A stretch of 64,000 bases of DNA from NCBI GenBank assembly GCA_958296005.1, contig CATQHQ010000002.1, forward strand, positions 310,001 through 374,000, given 5' to 3'. This DNA comes from Longimicrobiales bacterium. GTDB taxonomy: Bacteria > Gemmatimonadota > Gemmatimonadetes > Longimicrobiales > Gaopeijiaceae. Below the pieces are notes generated by a model. The model searched no databases and was not told the origin of the DNA. It saw only the letters and a program-made list of their open reading frames with translations. A program made the position numbers and the translations under genes. This document shows positions 62,752 through 64,000 of the stretch, one piece after another. The stretch's first letter is position 1. Every line of letters begins with the position of its first letter.

Positions 62752-64000
62752 ATGAGACACACCTCACGTTCGAGATCGCCCGCAACCGAGCGGGCCGACG
62801 CCCCTGCACGGAGGTGGGCGTCCGGTGCCCGAGACGCACCGCTCGCGCTCCTGGCGCTCGTGCTGGCGCTGGCAGTTGCGACTGCCGTCCCCACGGCTCC
62901 GGCAGCGGCGCAGAACGCCGTGACGGGCGCGGTCGTGGACGGCGCCACGCAGCAGCCCCTTTCGGGCGCCCAAGTCATGATCGAGGGCACGGATCAGGGC
63001 GCCCTCACCGACAACCGGGGCCGCTTCCTGATCCTCAACGCCCCGTCGACGACGGTCACGTTGCGGGTGGTGATGATCGGCTACCGGGAAGCCACCGCCA
63101 CCGCCTCCGTGGGCGAGGCCGTCACCGTCGAGCTGACGGAGACGGCGATCTCTCTGGACGAGATCGTGGTGACGGGCGTGGCCGGCGAGCAGCAGGCCCG
63201 CGCGATCGGCAACTCCCTGGGCCAGGTGGACGTGGCCGCGATGGAGGAGCTGGCGCCCGCCATGGACGTGCAGCGGATGATCAGCGCCACAGTTCCCGGG
63301 GTGCGCGTGTCGCTCAGCAGCGGCGAGATCGGCACCGGCGGCACCACCCGCATCCGGGGCGTCGCCAGCCTCTCGCTGGGCGCCGAACCGCTTCTCTACG
63401 TCGACGGCGTGCGCGTCAACGGCCAGGAGGCCAACTCGGCGTTCGGCTCCACCGGGTTCCGGGGGAGCAGCCAGCCGTCCCGCATCTCCGACTTCAACCC
63501 CGACGAGATCGAGGACATCCAGATCATCAAGGGACCGGCGGCGGCGACCCTCTACGGCACCGAGGCTTCCAACGGCGTGATCAACATCATCACCAAGAAG
63601 GGACGCACCGGCGCCCCCCGGATCAACGTCACGGTGAAGCAGGGCGCCAACTTCTACCCGGACGTGTACAACCTCTTCCCCGAGGCTTGGTACATGTGCA
63701 ACGGCGTCTCCGCCAACGTGGACGTGGACTCGCGGCTGAAGTGCACGCCGGGCGAGGTCACCCCGGTCAACATTCTGAAGATCGACCGGGACGTCTACGG
63801 CAACGAGTGGTTCCGAAATGGCCACTCCCAGTCCTACGGCGCGGACGTGACCGGCGGAAGCCAGCAGATCGCGTACTTCGTCTCCGCCGACTGGGACCGG
63901 GACGAAGGCCCCGTCGTGTACAACTGGCGGAACCGCATGAGCGGTCGCGCCAACATCACGTACACGCCGAACGAAACGATACGCGCCAGGTTCGGGCTGG
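62752..64000 (+). CDS. SusC/RagA-family TonB-linked outer-membrane receptor, N-terminal part (3' cut by window edge)
   Basis: TonB-dependent transporter for large substrates such as peptides or oligosaccharides. The visible 416 residues contain a long signal peptide (ALLALVLALAVATAVPTA to AAAQ), a carboxypeptidase-D regulatory-like domain (VTGAVVDGATQQPLSGAQ), the DEIVVTG boundary, and the plug with TTRIRGVASLSLGAEPLLYVD and IEDIQIIKGPAAATLYGTEA, which are SusC/RagA signatures. The barrel has just begun at the edge. ATG 62752 follows AGGAGACCGCA. A SusD partner would be expected downstream. Confidence 0.96.
   Translation, partial: MRHTSRSRSPATERADAPARRWASGARDAPLALLALVLALAVATAVPTAPAAAQNAVTGAVVDGATQQPLSGAQVMIEGTDQGALTDNRGRFLILNAPSTTVTLRVVMIGYREATATASVGEAVTVELTETAISLDEIVVTGVAGEQQARAIGNSLGQVDVAAMEELAPAMDVQRMISATVPGVRVSLSSGEIGTGGTTRIRGVASLSLGAEPLLYVDGVRVNGQEANSAFGSTGFRGSSQPSRISDFNPDEIEDIQIIKGPAAATLYGTEASNGVINIITKKGRTGAPRINVTVKQGANFYPDVYNLFPEAWYMCNGVSANVDVDSRLKCTPGEVTPVNILKIDRDVYGNEWFRNGHSQSYGADVTGGSQQIAYFVSADWDRDEGPVVYNWRNRMSGRANITYTPNETIRARFGL

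Overview
The window is a high-GC, densely packed bacterial chromosome segment. There are few gaps, and successive genes commonly share a GTGA, ATGA or TTGA stop/start overlap. The gene content suggests a Gram-negative, probably aerobic heterotroph with SusC/RagA-type outer-membrane receptors, many signal-peptide or lipobox proteins, secreted serine hydrolases and a paired WYL (PafBC-like) regulator. Gemmatimonadota is my best guess, but this is inference from gene families; there is no rRNA or other direct taxonomic marker here.

Layout. 1-8.0 kb (+): the C-terminal part of UvrA, a family 2 glycosyltransferase, GyrA, a threonine/serine dehydratase-like PLP enzyme, a HAD phosphatase, and a DsbA-VKOR disulfide pair. 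8.0-15.8 kb: an XdhC/CoxI/MocA molybdo-enzyme accessory set is scattered on the minus strand (XdhC N-type domain at 8.0 kb, XdhC C-type at 13.4-14.3 kb, MocA-like at 15.1-15.8 kb). Between these pieces lie a tandem WYL regulator pair, an AAA ATPase with a small PD-(D/E)XK-like nuclease, and a cytosine-N4-type DNA methyltransferase; the last three look compositionally foreign. 15.8-23.8 kb (-): FadB-like beta-oxidation enzyme, a coiled-coil lipoprotein, two M16-like pseudo-peptidases, an M23 peptidase and MetG. 23.8 kb (+): asparagine synthase. 25.7-32.8 kb: an apparent muropeptide-salvage locus (NamZ facing away from a NagZ/beta-lactamase fusion, a sodium:solute symporter and a BadF-type sugar kinase). 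32.9 kb: Hsp20 behind tandem palindromes and a sigma-54-like promoter.

33.4-41.6 kb (-): one eight-gene run in which a polyamine-type ABC transporter (ATPase, two tandem binding proteins, two permeases) is translationally coupled to a glycosyltransferase, a methyltransferase and a GDP-mannose 3,5-epimerase-like enzyme. 41.7-47 kb: creatininase-family lipoprotein, lectin-like secreted protein, two NHL beta-propellers and a HupE/UreJ-type membrane protein. 47-51.6 kb: a small membrane protein, an M20 amidohydrolase, a class C beta-lactamase-family lipoprotein and fructose-1,6-bisphosphatase. 51.6-56.1 kb: a 1,359-residue repeat lipoprotein under a near-consensus sigma-54 promoter with a perfect terminator. 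56.2-64 kb: a class A-like beta-lactamase lipoprotein, a beta-lactamase/alpha-beta-hydrolase fusion, a secreted S9 dipeptidyl peptidase, and the start of a SusC/RagA receptor running off the window.

The best candidate for an undescribed system is the ATPase/nuclease pair at 11.37-13.37 kb, possibly linked to the nearby DNA methyltransferase. No rRNA, tRNA, CRISPR array or transposase was found, and no stretch over 300 bases lacks a gene.
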